64,000 nt of DNA from Antedon mediterranea (taxonomy: Eukaryota; Echinodermata; Crinoidea; Comatulida; Antedonidae). This document shows, in pieces, positions 48,342 to 59,560 of the stretch. A program made the translations under genes and the position numbers. Position 1 is the stretch's first letter, and every line of letters begins with the position of its first letter. The stretch lies in contig NC_092678.1 in assembly GCF_964355755.1 (NCBI RefSeq), forward strand, positions 4,622,922-4,686,921, written 5' to 3'. Under the pieces are notes generated by a model that saw only the letters and a program-made list of their open reading frames with translations, had not been told where the DNA came from and did not search any database.

Positions 48342-50749
48342 ATGCTTTCTTCTATATACAGTTCACTGAAAAGTGATTCTTTCAAGAATCCGTTTTCCTC
48401 AACCGCGAAGGCTAGCTCGCCGGTTGATCTTCTTGCGGGAGGAAGTGATGTTCCAGCCACAAGAAATATAGCTGCCGCTTCGACTGGAAGTAAGTTAGCC
48501 TAGGCTAGGTACACTAGGGTATGATGATGAATTTTTGCATAAACAATACCATAACCTTTGGTTTAAAGAGAACGGAGGAGGTTGATGTCATTCTAATCTT
48601 TAGTCCCTTTTTAATATTATAACCAAACTCACTTAGCAGACAGAACAGCAGAGTACAAAATAGTGGTGACATGAATGACTCACTAATTTTGTAAATACGA
48701 TTTCCTACTGCAGCTGGCCCAGGACAGGCCTTAGCTAGCTAGACCTGATACTGATAAAAAAAATAATAACTTTATAAGCATGTTATTTTTACCTCCATGG
48801 CATTACATAGAAATTTGTTCCAGAATTTTTTTTTTTTTTTAGGCACAGAGACTGTGGAGTGGATTATTATTATTTATTGAAATGTATCTTTTTTTTTTGT
48901 ATTAATTTATATAGATAGTTGTGAATTTGGTTCCTCTAAATATTATGCACTTTGTGGATTTGGTGGTATTCTTAGTTGTGGGCTTACACATACAGCAGTT
49001 GTACCTCTGGATTTGGTGAAATGTAGAATTCAGGTAAAGTATCTCCATACAGATGACAAGATTATTTTTGATTTTTTTTTCTGTAATTACTAGACCATTA
49101 AAAAAAGAGTAGTTGCCATAACACATTTTTAGATGTTCCAGTTTTCAATATCTCTTAGTTTTCCTGATTCAAATTTCATTATTCCCCTGTTTTATAATGA
49201 AAAAGGACATCATACATGTGCTTTAATAATAGGCAATTTGTCTAAAAAAATTGATATCTTTTTACTGTTTTACAAAGGCCCGTTTACCCATAGACAAAGT
49301 TTTTTTTAAAACCATTACTGATTCGGCCTGTGACATTTTCTTCTATGTTTCCCTTTTATTTTTCAGGTTGATCCAGACAAATACAAAAATGTGTTTCATG
49401 GATTCCGTACGACCTTGTCAGAGGAAGGTGTTCGAGCCCTTGGTAAAGGGTGGGCTCCAACCCTCATAGGCTATTCCATGCAGGGACTTTGCAAATTTGG
49501 CTTCTATGAAGTTTTTAAGATTACATACAGTAACCTTATTGGTGAGGTAATTATATTTGTATTGTTTGTATAATAATCACTGTTACCCCCAGTTAGTCTC
49601 CAGTTAGTTTTAACTCCAGCTACTAGTACTATAACTGGACAAGCTTAATACAGTCACCGCTTTAATTTTATTCTATTTTTTCATTAGGAAAATTCGTACC
49701 TGTACAGAACATCGTTATATCTGGCTGCAAGTGCAAGTGCCGAGTTCTTTGCTGACATAGCACTGGCCCCGATGGAAGCAGTGAAGGTTAAGATTCAAAC
49801 ATCGCCAGGCTGGGCTAACACTTTAAGAGAAGGCGTCCCTAAATTGATGAATTCTGAAGGCATTAGAGGGTAAGCCTAACAACTTTCAATTCAAAGCAAC
49901 TAAACCAAGCATAATTTCATAAAATCAAATATACTTTATTCATCATCGAAAAAGAATAAAGAAATAAGAAAAATAGGTTGATAAAAAAAAAATTCTAAAT
50001 TTTCTTCTATTCAGTGTAAGCCATGAGATACACACCATTATAGAATTTGATATTAATTAAATAATTGTTATTTTATATTTTAGATTCTACAAAGGACTTC
50101 CTCCTCTATGGCTGCGACAGATCCCATACACTATGATGAAATTTGCATGTTTTGAGCGTACTGTAGAGGCTCTGTACAAATTTGTGGTTCCCAAACCACG
50201 ATCGGAATGCACTAAAGGCGAACAGCTTGTTGTCACATTTGTCGCTGGTTATATTGGTAAGATTCAATTTCAACAAACTAAACAATAGGGACTTGTAATG
50301 TTGACAATGCCATGGTTAGAATCATTGTAGAATATTCACTGTTAATTTATAATACTCTTCATTTCCTTTTGTATAGCTGGTGTATTTTGTGCCATTGTTT
50401 CTCATCCCGCTGACTCTGTTGTCTCTAAGTTGAACAAGGAGGTCGGTAGCACTCCACTGCAAGCTGCTAAAGATCTTGGAATGGCTGGTAAGTACCACCG
50501 CCAGTACAATGTTCAAGAGGGACGCATGTCGATATTATGGCTTGATTGTGTGTTTGATGTGTTGAAACTGTTGTTTTTTTAGGTTTATGGAAAGGTCTAG
50601 GACCACGTATAATCATGATTGGTACGCTAACTGCCCTTCAGTGGTTTATTTATGATTCGGTCAAAGTATACTTCAGGTTGCCACGCCCTCCTCCACCGGA
50701 GATGCCAGAAAGCTTGAAGAAGAAATTGGCTGCCAAGGAATCGCAGTAA
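48342..50749 (+). CDS. SLC25A3: Mitochondrial phosphate carrier protein
   Basis: Exons: 48342-48489, 48915-49033, 49367-49546, 49688-49869, 50084-50256, 50377-50487, 50583-50749; 359 aa (human 362). A Ser-rich presequence-like N terminus is followed by three mitochondrial-carrier repeats, each with the Px[DE] signature ([32 protein letters not shown]). Strong family stretches include [77 protein letters not shown] and [16 protein letters not shown]. It imports phosphate with protons across the inner membrane for ATP synthesis. The start at 48342 gives a family-length protein; the frame is open upstream to 48231 but that start is less likely. Only one version of exon 3 was seen, unlike the 3A/3B pair of vertebrates. 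Confidence 0.96.
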
Positions 50750-51093
50750 ATTAACAATTGATGCATAATTGAAACACCTGCTGTAGTACTAAGTATAATA
50801 TAATATTCTTCAATTAACTATTTAACCAAAATATATAAAGAATTTGACAAACACTGCTAAAGTTAATTAAATATTCTTCTTATTATAGATGGACAGTAAT
50901 GATTTATTAAACTTTGTCACTAATATTTAAAGTAATCCAGTCCTCTTTGAATCTGCAAATTAGGTAGCATTCAGTCTTTGATGTGTTCATTTTAATAAGT
51001 CACCGTTACCAATTGTATATTTTAATCTGCAGTGAGTTGATGTAAACAAATTTTGGTTAAATTATTGTAACTGTGTACATCTCTACTTCATGG

Positions 51094-51099
51094 AATAAA
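51094..51099 (+). terminator. SLC25A3: Candidate SLC25A3 poly(A) signal
   Basis: AATAAA in TGGAATAAACAATT about 345 bases past the stop codon; a reasonable 3' UTR length. It lies just before the 43-bp minisatellite. Confidence 0.55.
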
Positions 51100-51194
51100 C
51101 AATTTATCAGATGTTGAACCTTATTTGAACTAATTTTTTATTTTTATTGCAATGACCATAGAACAAAAACTGTTTCTAAACCAACTTTAGGATA

Positions 51195-53335
51195 TATTCA
51201 TATTTCCATAATACTGAATCAATACCTTGTTTGACAAATTTTGCCTTTCATAATATTCAATCAATACCTTACTTGATGAAATTTTCCTTCCATGATGCTG
51301 AATCAATACCATTTTTGACGAATTTTGCCTTCCATAATATTGAACCAATACCTTGTTTGACGAAATTTGCCTTCCATAACATTGAATCAATACCTTGTTT
51401 GCCGAAATTTGCCTTGCATAATACTGAATCAATACCTTGTTTGACGAATTTTGCCTTCCATAATATTAAATCAATACCTTGTTTGGTGAATTTTGCCTTC
51501 CATCATATTTAATCAATATCTTGTTTGACGAAATTTGCCTTCCATAATACTGAATCAAGACCTTGTTTGACGAATTTTGCCTTCCATAATATTAAATCAA
51601 TACCTTGTTTAGAATGAAATTTGCCTTCCGTAATATTCATGAATCTATTTTTTGACGAATGTTGCCTTCCATAATACTGAATCAATACCCTATTATCGAC
51701 GAAATTTGCCTTTCATAATACTGAATCAATACCCTTTATCGACGAAATTTGCCTTCCATAAAACTGAATCAATACCCTTTATTGACGAAATTTGCCTTCC
51801 ATAATACTGAATCAATACCCTTTTATTGACGAAATTTGCCTTTCATAAAACTGAATCAATACCCTTTTATTGACGAAATGTGCCTTCCATAAAACTGAAT
51901 CAATACCCTTTATTGACGAAATGTGCCTTCCATAAAACTGAATCAATACCCTTTATTGACGAAATTTGCCTTCCATAATACTAAATCAATACCCTGTTAT
52001 TGACGAAATTTGCCTTTCATAAAACTGAATCAATACCCTTTATTGACGAAATTTGCCTTCCATAATACTGAATCAATACCCTTTTATTGACGAAATTGGC
52101 CTTCCATAAAACTGAATCAATACCCTTTTATTGACGAAATTTGCCTTCCATAATACTGAATCAATACCCTTTATTGACGAAATTTGCCTTCCATAATACT
52201 AAATCAATACCCTTTATTGACGAAATTTGCCTTCCATAAAACTGAATCAATACCCTTTATTGACGAAATTTGCCTTCCATATAACTGAATCAATACCCTT
52301 TTATTGACGAAATTTGCCTTTCATAAAACTGAATCAATACCCTTTTATTGACGAAATTTGCCTTCCATAAAACTGAATCAATACCCTTTATTGACGAAAT
52401 TTGCCTTTCATAATACTGAATCAATACCCTTTTATTGACGAAATTTGCCTTCCATAATACTGAATCAATACCCTTTATTGACGAAATTGGCCTTCCATAA
52501 AACTGAATCAATACCCTGTTTATTGACGAAATTTGCCTTCCATAATACTGAATCAATACCCTTTTATTGACGAAATTTGCCTTTCATAAAACTGAATCAA
52601 TACCCTTTTATTGACGAAATTTGCCTTCCATAAAACTGAATCAATACCCTTTATTGACGAAATTTGCCTTCCATAAAACTGAATCAATACCCTGTTTATT
52701 GACGAAATTTGCCTTCCATAATACTGAATCAATACCTTTTTATTGACGAAATTTGCCTTCCATAATACTGAATAAATACCATTTTATTGACGAAATTTGC
52801 CTTCCATAATACTGAATCAATACCCTATTATCGACGAAATTTGCCTTCCATAAAACTGAATCAATACCCTTTATTGACGAAATTTGCCTTCCATAATACT
52901 GAATCAATACCATTTTATTGACGAAATTTGCCTTCCATAATACTGAATCAATACCCTATTATCGACGAAATTTGCCTTCCATAAAACTGAATCAATACCC
53001 TTTATTGACGAAATTTGCCTTCCATAATACTGAATCAATACCATTTTATTGACGAAATTTGCCTTCCATAATACTGAATCAATACCCTATTATCGACGAA
53101 ATTTGCCTTCCATAAAACTGAATCAATACCCTTATTGACGAAATTTGCCTTCCATAATACTGAATCAGTACCCTATTATTGACGAAATTTGCCTTCCATA
53201 AAACTGAATAAATACCCTTTTTTGACGAAATGTGCCTTCCATAATACTGAATCAATACCCTTTTATTGACGAAATTTGCCTTCCATAAAACTAAATCAAT
53301 ACCCTTTATTGACGAAATTTGCGTTCCATATCAAT
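51195..53335. repeat. 43/44-bp minisatellite, about 50 units
   Basis: The unit contains CTGAATCAATACC, CTTTTATTGACGAAATTTGCC and TTCCATAA(T/A)A. Early units (51195-51650) use a different middle (TTGTTTGACGAATTT) and are more diverged; later ones are nearly uniform. At 52821-53083 a three-unit block marked by CCCTATTATCGACG repeats with a 131-bp period. Open frames on either strand are by-products. The array fills the interval between SLC25A3 and the BAP1-like exon. Confidence 0.92.
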
Positions 53336-53398
53336 ACTGGCCTCCCATTACATCATTCTCGTTGTTGTTTAAAATAATGATTTAAAATTCAGTGAATC

Positions 53399-53459
53399 AT
53401 GGAGATAGTGCCTATCAACATTTTGAACGAGAGGTGGTTAGAATTAGAGAGTGATCCAG
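53399..53459 (+). CDS. BAP1: First coding exon of a BAP1-like ubiquitin C-terminal hydrolase, 3'-partial
   Basis: ATG at 53399 opens a 61-base exon ending at a GTAAAA donor in phase 1. It encodes MEIVPINILNERWLELESD then P and the first base of Gly. NxxWLELESDPG is the start of the UCH domain in BAP1 (human has NKGWLELESDPG near its N terminus); UCHL5 has the weaker WCLMESDPG. The extra eight or so residues before it are unusual. The expected next exon (LFTLL-like) was not found to 64000, so intron 1 would exceed 10 kb and hold all following repeats. BAP1 removes ubiquitin from histone H2A and binds HCFC1 in mammals. The identity rests on about 12 residues. Confidence 0.55.
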
Positions 53460-53499
53460 GTAAAAATTGCTTATTTGTTTATTGATAATATTATTTTAA

Positions 53500-53900
53500 T
53501 GTAAAGCCAGGCCTATTTGAGCTAGGCCTAGCCTATATAGGCTAGCTAGGCTAGGCCCTAGGCCTACTAGCTAGTACTAGTAGGCCTACTACGGCCTATT
53601 TGAGCTAGGCCCAGGCCTGGGCCAGGCCTACTACTATACTAGGCTAGAGCTAGCTTTAGCTAGGCCTCCTAGAGGCTAGGCCTAGAGTTAGGCCTAGCTA
53701 GCCTAGGCCGCCCCTCCTAGCATAGGCTAGCCTAGCCCAGGCAGGCCTTCTAGTTAGGCCTGCCTGGCTGGCTGGGCTAGCTAGCTACTAGGCCTGGGCC
53801 GGAGGGTCTGCCTAGACTTAGTTTAGGCCGTCCTCCTAAATGGCTAGCCTAGAGGCTAGATTAAATTTGAAGAGATAACCTAGGCCTAGGCAAAGTTGAA
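53500..53900. repeat. GGCCTA/CTAGGC-rich low-complexity tract
   Basis: Dense, irregular overlap of AGGCCTA, CTAGCCTAGG, GCTAGCTAGG and similar self-complementary words; higher GC than the rest of the window. No fixed period. Shorter versions occur near 35650-35960 and 47590. Confidence 0.8.
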
Positions 53901-53927
53901 GAAAATGAGATTTAAAATGTCATTTTT

Positions 53928-53958
53928 TGGCCGCCAGATAATAATTATCTGGCGGCCA
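53928..53958. repeat. Perfect 31-base palindrome
   Basis: Two 15-base arms (TGGCCGCCAGATAAT and its inverse) around a single central A. The arm sequence CCAGATAAT is also the core of the 43-bp array at 54880-56862. Confidence 0.9.
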
Positions 53959-54075
53959 CCACATATTTAAGTAGTGTCCGGCAGATAATAACTTATACTT
54001 TATAGGCCTAGAGTTAATTATCTGTCTGACTCTGTATTGCGTGACCAACAAGTATGTCTATTGTTTGTGTGCGTT

Positions 54076-54670
54076 GACATGGCCCGGTCTGGTTATCAGA
54101 CAATCGGGACCCAGACGATCGGGCCCAAATCGTGAGACGATCAGGCCCAAATCTTGAGACGATCGGGCCCAAATCGTGAGACGATCGGGCCCATCAAGGG
54201 TGAAAGACGATCGGACCCAGAGACGATCGGGCCCAGACGATCGGGCCCAACAAACAAGACGATTGGGCCCAAAACATTCTTGGAAAACTTTTAATAAATA
54301 ACACAATAATAACAATCAAAATCAATCACATTTATTCATAAATCGAGAATAATTATTGGTAAGACATTCTTAAAACCAGTGTTGTTAGGACTTAAATAGG
54401 GGAAAATTATGATAAAATCAGAAAAAATCTAATTAACCTTTTTAATTAAAATCTTAATTACGCAAGAAAAGCACGACACTAGGACTAGGAATGAAAAATG
54501 ATGAAATGTGGCACATTATTTTATATAACACAAAAGACTATCGGGCCCAACGCGTATGACGATCTTGCCCAACGCTGAAGACGATCGGGACCACGTTTTC
54601 TGGGCCCGATCTTCTTGAGCCCGATCGTCCGTGGTCCCGATCGTCTGTTCCCCGCCTGGTCTACTATGTC
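54076..54670. mobile_element. Foldback-like element with inverted ends made of GACGATCGGGCCCA repeats
   Basis: The left end starts GACAT and carries about eight direct GACGATCGGGCCCA-type units (54100-54270). The right end carries the same units, first direct and then inverted (TGGGCCCGATC, GTGGTCCCGATCGTCT), and ends ATGTC. Perfect 17-base arms pair 54579-54595 with 54630-54646. The centre (54275-54535) is AT-rich without ORF. Long inverted ends composed of short tandem repeats are characteristic of foldback transposons; that class is an inference. The 85-codon reverse frame over it is a by-product. Confidence 0.55.
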
Positions 54671-54879
54671 AAGTTTGATCTTATTTTGAAGAGAAGAATA
54701 GGTTCTGATGAAGAGATGAGTTTTGTTATGAAATATTTATTTTTGTGCATTTGGTAGTCAAAGATAAATTACAAATTTTTAATAATTTTTTTAATGTCTG
54801 TGTTTAAAAAAAAAGTTAGGGTTAATTATATGACATATGCTTTTTAGGTCCCAGGGGCGCAAAATAAACTTAGGGGTCA

Positions 54880-56862
54880 CCAGATAATAAGCGGTGGATG
54901 CAAGATAATTAATTAGTGGACGCCAGATAATAACCGGTGGCTGCAAGATAATTAAGTGGCATCCACCAGATAATAACCGGTGGCTGCAAGATAATTAAGT
55001 GGTGGACGCCAGATAATAACCGGTGGCTGCAAGATAATTAAGTGGCATCCACCAAATAATAACCGGTGGCTGCAAGATAATTAAGTGGCATCCACCAGAT
55101 AATAACCGGTGGCTGCAAGATAATTTAGTGGCATCCACCAGATAATTTACCGCGGTGGATGCAAGATAATTTAGTGGCATCCACCAGATAATAACCGGTG
55201 GCTGCAAGATAATTTAGTGGCATCCACCAGATAATAACCGGTAGCTGCAAGATAATTAAGTGGCATCCACCAGATAATAACCGGTGGCTGCAAGATAATT
55301 TAGTGGCATCCACCAGATAATAACCGGTGGCTGCAAGATAATTTAGTGGCATCCACCAGATAATAACCGGTGGCTGCAAGATAATTAAGTGGCATCCACC
55401 AGATAATAACCGGTGGCTGCAAGATAATTTAGTGGCATCCACCAGACAATAACCGATGGCTGCAAGATAATTTAGTGGCATCCACCAGATAATAACCGGT
55501 GGCTGCAAGATAATTAAGTGGCATCCACCAGATAATAACCGGTGGCTGCAAGATAATTAAGTGGCATCCACCAGATAATAACCGGTGGCTGCAAGATAAT
55601 TTAGTGGCATCCACCAGACAATAACCGATGGCTGCAAGATAATTTAGTGGCATCCACCAGATAATAACCGGTGGCTGCAAGATAATTAAGTGGCATCCAC
55701 CAGATAATAACCGGTGGCTGCAAGATAATTTAGTGGCATCCACCAGATAATAACCGGTGGCTGCAAGATAATTTAGTGGCATCCACCAGATAATAACCGG
55801 TGGCTGCAAGATAATTTAGTGGCATCCACCAGACAATAACCGATGGCTGCAAGATAATTTAGTGGCATCCACCAGATAATAACCGGTGGCTGCAAGATAA
55901 TTTAGTGGCATCCACCAGATAATAACCGGTGGCTGCAAGATAATTAAGTGGCATCCACCAGATAATAACCGGTGGCTGCAAGATAATTTAGTGGCATCCA
56001 CCAGACAATAACCGATGGCTGCAAGATAATTTAGTGGCATCCACCAGATAATAACCGGTGGCTGCAAGATAATTAAGTGGCATCCACCAGATAATAACCG
56101 GTGGCTGCAAGATAATTAAGTGGCCTCCACCAGATAATAACCGGTGGCTGCAAGATAATTTAGTGGCATCCACCAGATAATAACCGGTGGCTGCAAGATA
56201 ATTTAGTGGCATCCACCAGATAATAACCAGTGGCTGCAAGATAATTAAGTGGCATCCACCAGATAATAACTGGTGGCTGCAAGATAATTTAGTGGCATCC
56301 ACCAGATAATAACCGGTGGCTGCAAGATAATTTAGTGGCATCCACCAGATAATAACCGCGGTGGATGCAAGATAATTTAGTGGCATCCACCAGATAATAA
56401 CCGGTGGCTGCAAGATAATTTAGTGGCATCCAACAGATAATAACCGGCGGCTGCAAGATAATTAAGTGGCATCCACCAGATAATAACCGGTGGCTGCAAG
56501 ATAATTTAGTGGCATCCACCAGATAATAACCGGTGGCTGCAAGATAATTTAGTGGCATCCACCAGATAATAACCGGTGGCTGCAAGATAATTTAGTGGCA
56601 TCCACCAGATAATAACCGGTGGCTGCAAGATAATTAAGTGGCATCCATCAGATAATAACCGGTGGCTGCAAGATAATTTAGTGGCATCCACCAGATAATA
56701 ACCGGTGGCTGCAAGATAATTAAGTGGCATCCACCAGATAATAACCGGTGGCTGCAAGATAATTTAGTGGCATCCACCAGATAATAAACGGTGGCTGCAA
56801 GATAATTTAGTGGCATCCACCAGATAATAACCGGTGGCTGCAAGATAATTTAGTGGCATCCG
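54880..56862. repeat. 43-bp minisatellite, about 45 units, with internal block amplification
   Basis: Each unit contains CACCAGATAATAACCGGTGG, CTGCAAGATAATT and (A/T)AGTGGCATC. Variants mark larger blocks: CAGACAATAACCGATGG occurs at about 55443, 55616, 55831 and 56005, that is, 4, 5 and 4 units apart, and CCGCGGTGGATGC occurs near 55150 and 56357. The minus strand is open for up to 141 codons (PPVIIWWMPLNYLA-type) only because the unit lacks stops in register. It lies in the presumed first intron of the BAP1-like gene. Confidence 0.93.
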
Positions 56863-56875
56863 ACAAGTAATTAAG

Positions 56876-56924
56876 TCTCTATTTTGTGTTTATATAGTAT
56901 TATACTGCAAACACAAAATAGAGA
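56876..56924. repeat. 16-bp-stem inverted repeat at the array edge
   Basis: TCTCTATTTTGTGTTT (56876-56891) and AAACACAAAATAGAGA (56909-56924) pair perfectly around a 17-base loop. It sits between the end of the 43-bp array and the repeat fragment at 56947. Confidence 0.85.
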
Positions 56925-56946
56925 ACTCACTATTTACCAAAATGTT

Positions 56947-57030
56947 ATTTTCTTCAGGTCATAATGGCATAATCCCAATGTTCTACCGTATGACGTACAC
57001 GTGGCATTTATCATGCGGATAAATATCCAA
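56947..57030 (+). mobile_element. Right-end fragment of the 3329-4915 family
   Basis: CTTCAGGTCATAATGGC, GTATGACGTACACGTGGC and ATGCGGATAA correspond in order to about 4800-4885 of the first element. The rest of the element is absent. Confidence 0.7.
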
Positions 57031-57080
57031 AGTATTCCAAGATTAATTAATATTATTAAATGTTATATTTTATATTTCAG

Positions 57081-57197
57081 CTTTTATGGAACAAGATAAT
57101 GAACACATGCAGTAAAAAAAATGGAAAATAAATGTACAAAATCCTGAATATAATGAAAATTCAGATGTTGAGAGTGAAAGCAATGAGGATGAGAGCG
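57081..57197 (+). pseudogene. Exon-like segment with one in-frame stop
   Basis: A TATATTTCAG acceptor and a GTAAGA donor bound 117 bases that are in phase with the BAP1-like exon donor at 53459. After ten codons (FMEQDNEHMQ) comes TAA, then the frame stays open for KKWKINVQNPEYNENSDVE and SESNEDES. The acidic Ser/Glu/Asp part looks protein-like but is not a BAP1 UCH sequence. It could be a terminal or poison exon of the host gene or a degraded transposon exon. I do not recognise the protein. Confidence 0.3.
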
Positions 57198-57589
57198 GTA
57201 AGAGTTTTTTGGTCATTTGTATGCAAAACCTTAAAATAAATAATGTTATTAGTTAAGGATTCTGTTTTAATCTCCAAATCGTACTAAATGTGAGGACTAA
57301 ATTTGTGTGTAGGCCTAACTAGTGACAGCTTGCATGCTGTGAGTAAAGTAGGCAAACACGGCAGCCTTTTTAGATACGATTTTACATACATCTTTCGGTT
57401 GTGTACTGTACTGACATTAATAAACATTAAACTGATGAGCACTTCTATCTACTCTCTTTTCTAAAACCAAGATTTATAAAATGTAAATATAACACAAAAT
57501 TGAAATATGAATTCTATCACTCAATCAATTAAGCCTCGCCAGTTTAGATAGATGGAATGAACAACCAAATGAACCAACACGTGTACGGT

Positions 57590-58270
57590 AATCTCTATTA
57601 GGTTCCAATTCTAATATTCCGAACCTAAAAATAATTAATGTTTGTACTGTATTTATAGCTTCCTTAGAATTTCGTCAACCACATCTAAACATGTTTTCAA
57701 CATCGTATGGACAAACACGACTTGATTGTAAAATTATATTCTTGAGTAGTTCTAATGTTCCCGACTTCAATGTATAGTGTTATGTATATTATATTTTTGT
57801 CCGTTTCCCTATACAAACTTTTTTCTACATCGACTTAGGTTTCAAAGTAATAAATGTTATGTTAATAGGTTGCGTAGAATTTCATTCACTCATCCCATCA
57901 AAACTTTCTTCCCACATGTTAATATATAAACAAATGAGATAATGACACGACTTCATTGCAGATTTAGGTTCCATTATCGCAAATGCATGTTGTTCCTGAC
58001 CTCAAAATAATTAGGGCTACATTATGTATTTAATAGGTTTCTTAGAATTTCTCTCACCGCCCCCATCCCATGAGATGATGACCTTATTGCAAAATTAGGT
58101 TCCATTATTGCAAATTCATGTTCTGTTTCCAACCTCAAAATAACTAGTATTATGTATTTAGCTTGCTTAGAATTTCACTCATCCCATCCAAACCTTTTCC
58201 CACATCATAATAAACAAACTAGATGACACAACTTCATTGCAAAATTAGGTTCCATTGCATTATGTTATAT
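57590..58270. repeat. Degenerate tandem repeat of about 130-210 bp, about 3.5 copies
   Basis: CTTAGAATTTC (or CGTAGAATTTC) recurs near 57663, 57872, 58041 and 58166. Each is followed by CATCCCATC-like, ACGACTTCATTGCA-like and TTAGGTTCCATTATTGCAAA-like stretches in the same order. The copies are diverged and unequal in length. Confidence 0.65.
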
Positions 58271-58369
58271 GCATTATCATGCACATAACTTTATTTATTC
58301 ATTTATTCTTTCCTTAGCACTATTTTGTCCGTCAATTTTTTAGATCAATTTCATCTAGTAATTAATCCT

Positions 58370-59560
58370 TATTGCCAGGAAATGATGTGGTTATATTTTC
58401 TCCCGCACCGGTAACCAATGTAGTTGATGCAAATATGGCGAGGCATGGTCAAACTTCCTACCACCATAGATGATCTTGGCAGCCCAGTTCTAAGCACGTT
58501 AAAGGTGATCAAGATCTGACCCTGGGGATCCGAGTAGTAAGGAGCCCTGGTTACTGCATAGTTTGGTGTCAAGTTTGGTGTTAATGTATCTCTGGATTTG
58601 TGAAATATTCCGGATATGGAATTTCAGGCTACTACAAAGTCAAAGTGTTTGTAAAGTTCCGAACATTGTCCGTTGGCCTAATGGTTTTGCCACACACCTG
58701 CAATATAATAGTTGGCATGTGACATTTGAGATGATGTGCGACAGCTACAAGGAACTCGGTCTCTTCATTTAACTTCAGCATGTTGGTACTCATCCATTGC
58801 TTCACTTCACTAATGCATTGCTTAGCCTCTGTAAACCAGCGTTTATAGATTCAGTATCCTTCGGCTCGAATGGAACGTATAGCTGAATATCATCAGCATA
58901 CATATGGTACTGAATACCATGTCTGTGTAATATCTGCCCAATAGGGATAGTGTAAAGAGTGAAAGCATACTGTACGGGCCCACAATAGAACCTTGAGGGA
59001 CTCCATACTTAAGTGTTTACAGATTTAGACTGACAACCATTGATGTTAACATTTGATGTCCTACCAGACAAATACGGCCGAAACCAATTAAGGACAGTGC
59101 CTTGAAAACCAAAACTATGACTTGGACCCTTAAGTAGGATTGAATGACTAACAGTATCAAAGGCTGCACTAAGATACAACAAGACCAACAATACACCTCT
59201 CCGCTGAGCAATGTTTTGCACGATATCACCCTTAACCTTCAGTAGAGCCGTCTCAGTGCTATGATGTGATCTGTAAGCTGACTGCAAAAGGGCACATGTA
59301 CTTATACAAGTAATTGCTAATGTTGATCATGGCAAACTTCTCAATTACTTTAGAGACAAATAATATATTGGACACTGGTCGATAATTAGATGGCTTATTA
59401 GAATCAATTAAAAGACTTTATGATAGGCTTACTTAATTGATATGGAAATACACCAGAATTCAAAGAAGCATTAACTATCTTGGTGATTTAGGAACAAGTG
59501 CTGATGGACTCTGTTTTGAGTGATACAGACCATGCAAACTTAATTTGGCAAGTTCACTTA
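58370..59560 (-). mobile_element. Degraded LINE reverse transcriptase (CR1/L2/RTE-like class)
   Basis: Read on the minus strand in order: SNKPSNYRPVSNI (near 59390), QSAYRSHHSTETALLKVKGD (59287 down), SAAFDTVSHSILL, GVPQGSIVGP, the catalytic YADDIQLYV (near 58890), and ARKFDH-like GGRKFDHASPYLHQLHWLPV (near 58430). These are RT core motifs of non-LTR elements. Frame shifts and stops separate the pieces, so the copy is dead. It lies in the presumed BAP1-like intron in antisense orientation. Confidence 0.85.

Noticed and set aside
49251-49366. Possible alternative exon 3 of SLC25A3 upstream of 49367
   Set aside because: The translated sequence does not resemble carrier exon 3A or 3B; read as intron.
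51195-53335. Possible CRISPR-like array because of regular repeats
   Set aside because: Units are contiguous with no unique spacers, and the genome is eukaryotic.
54995-56843. Series of minus-strand ORFs with PPVIIWWMPLNYLA repeats
   Set aside because: Product of the 43-bp unit (129 bp = 43 codons per three units); boundaries follow repeat variants, not gene signals.
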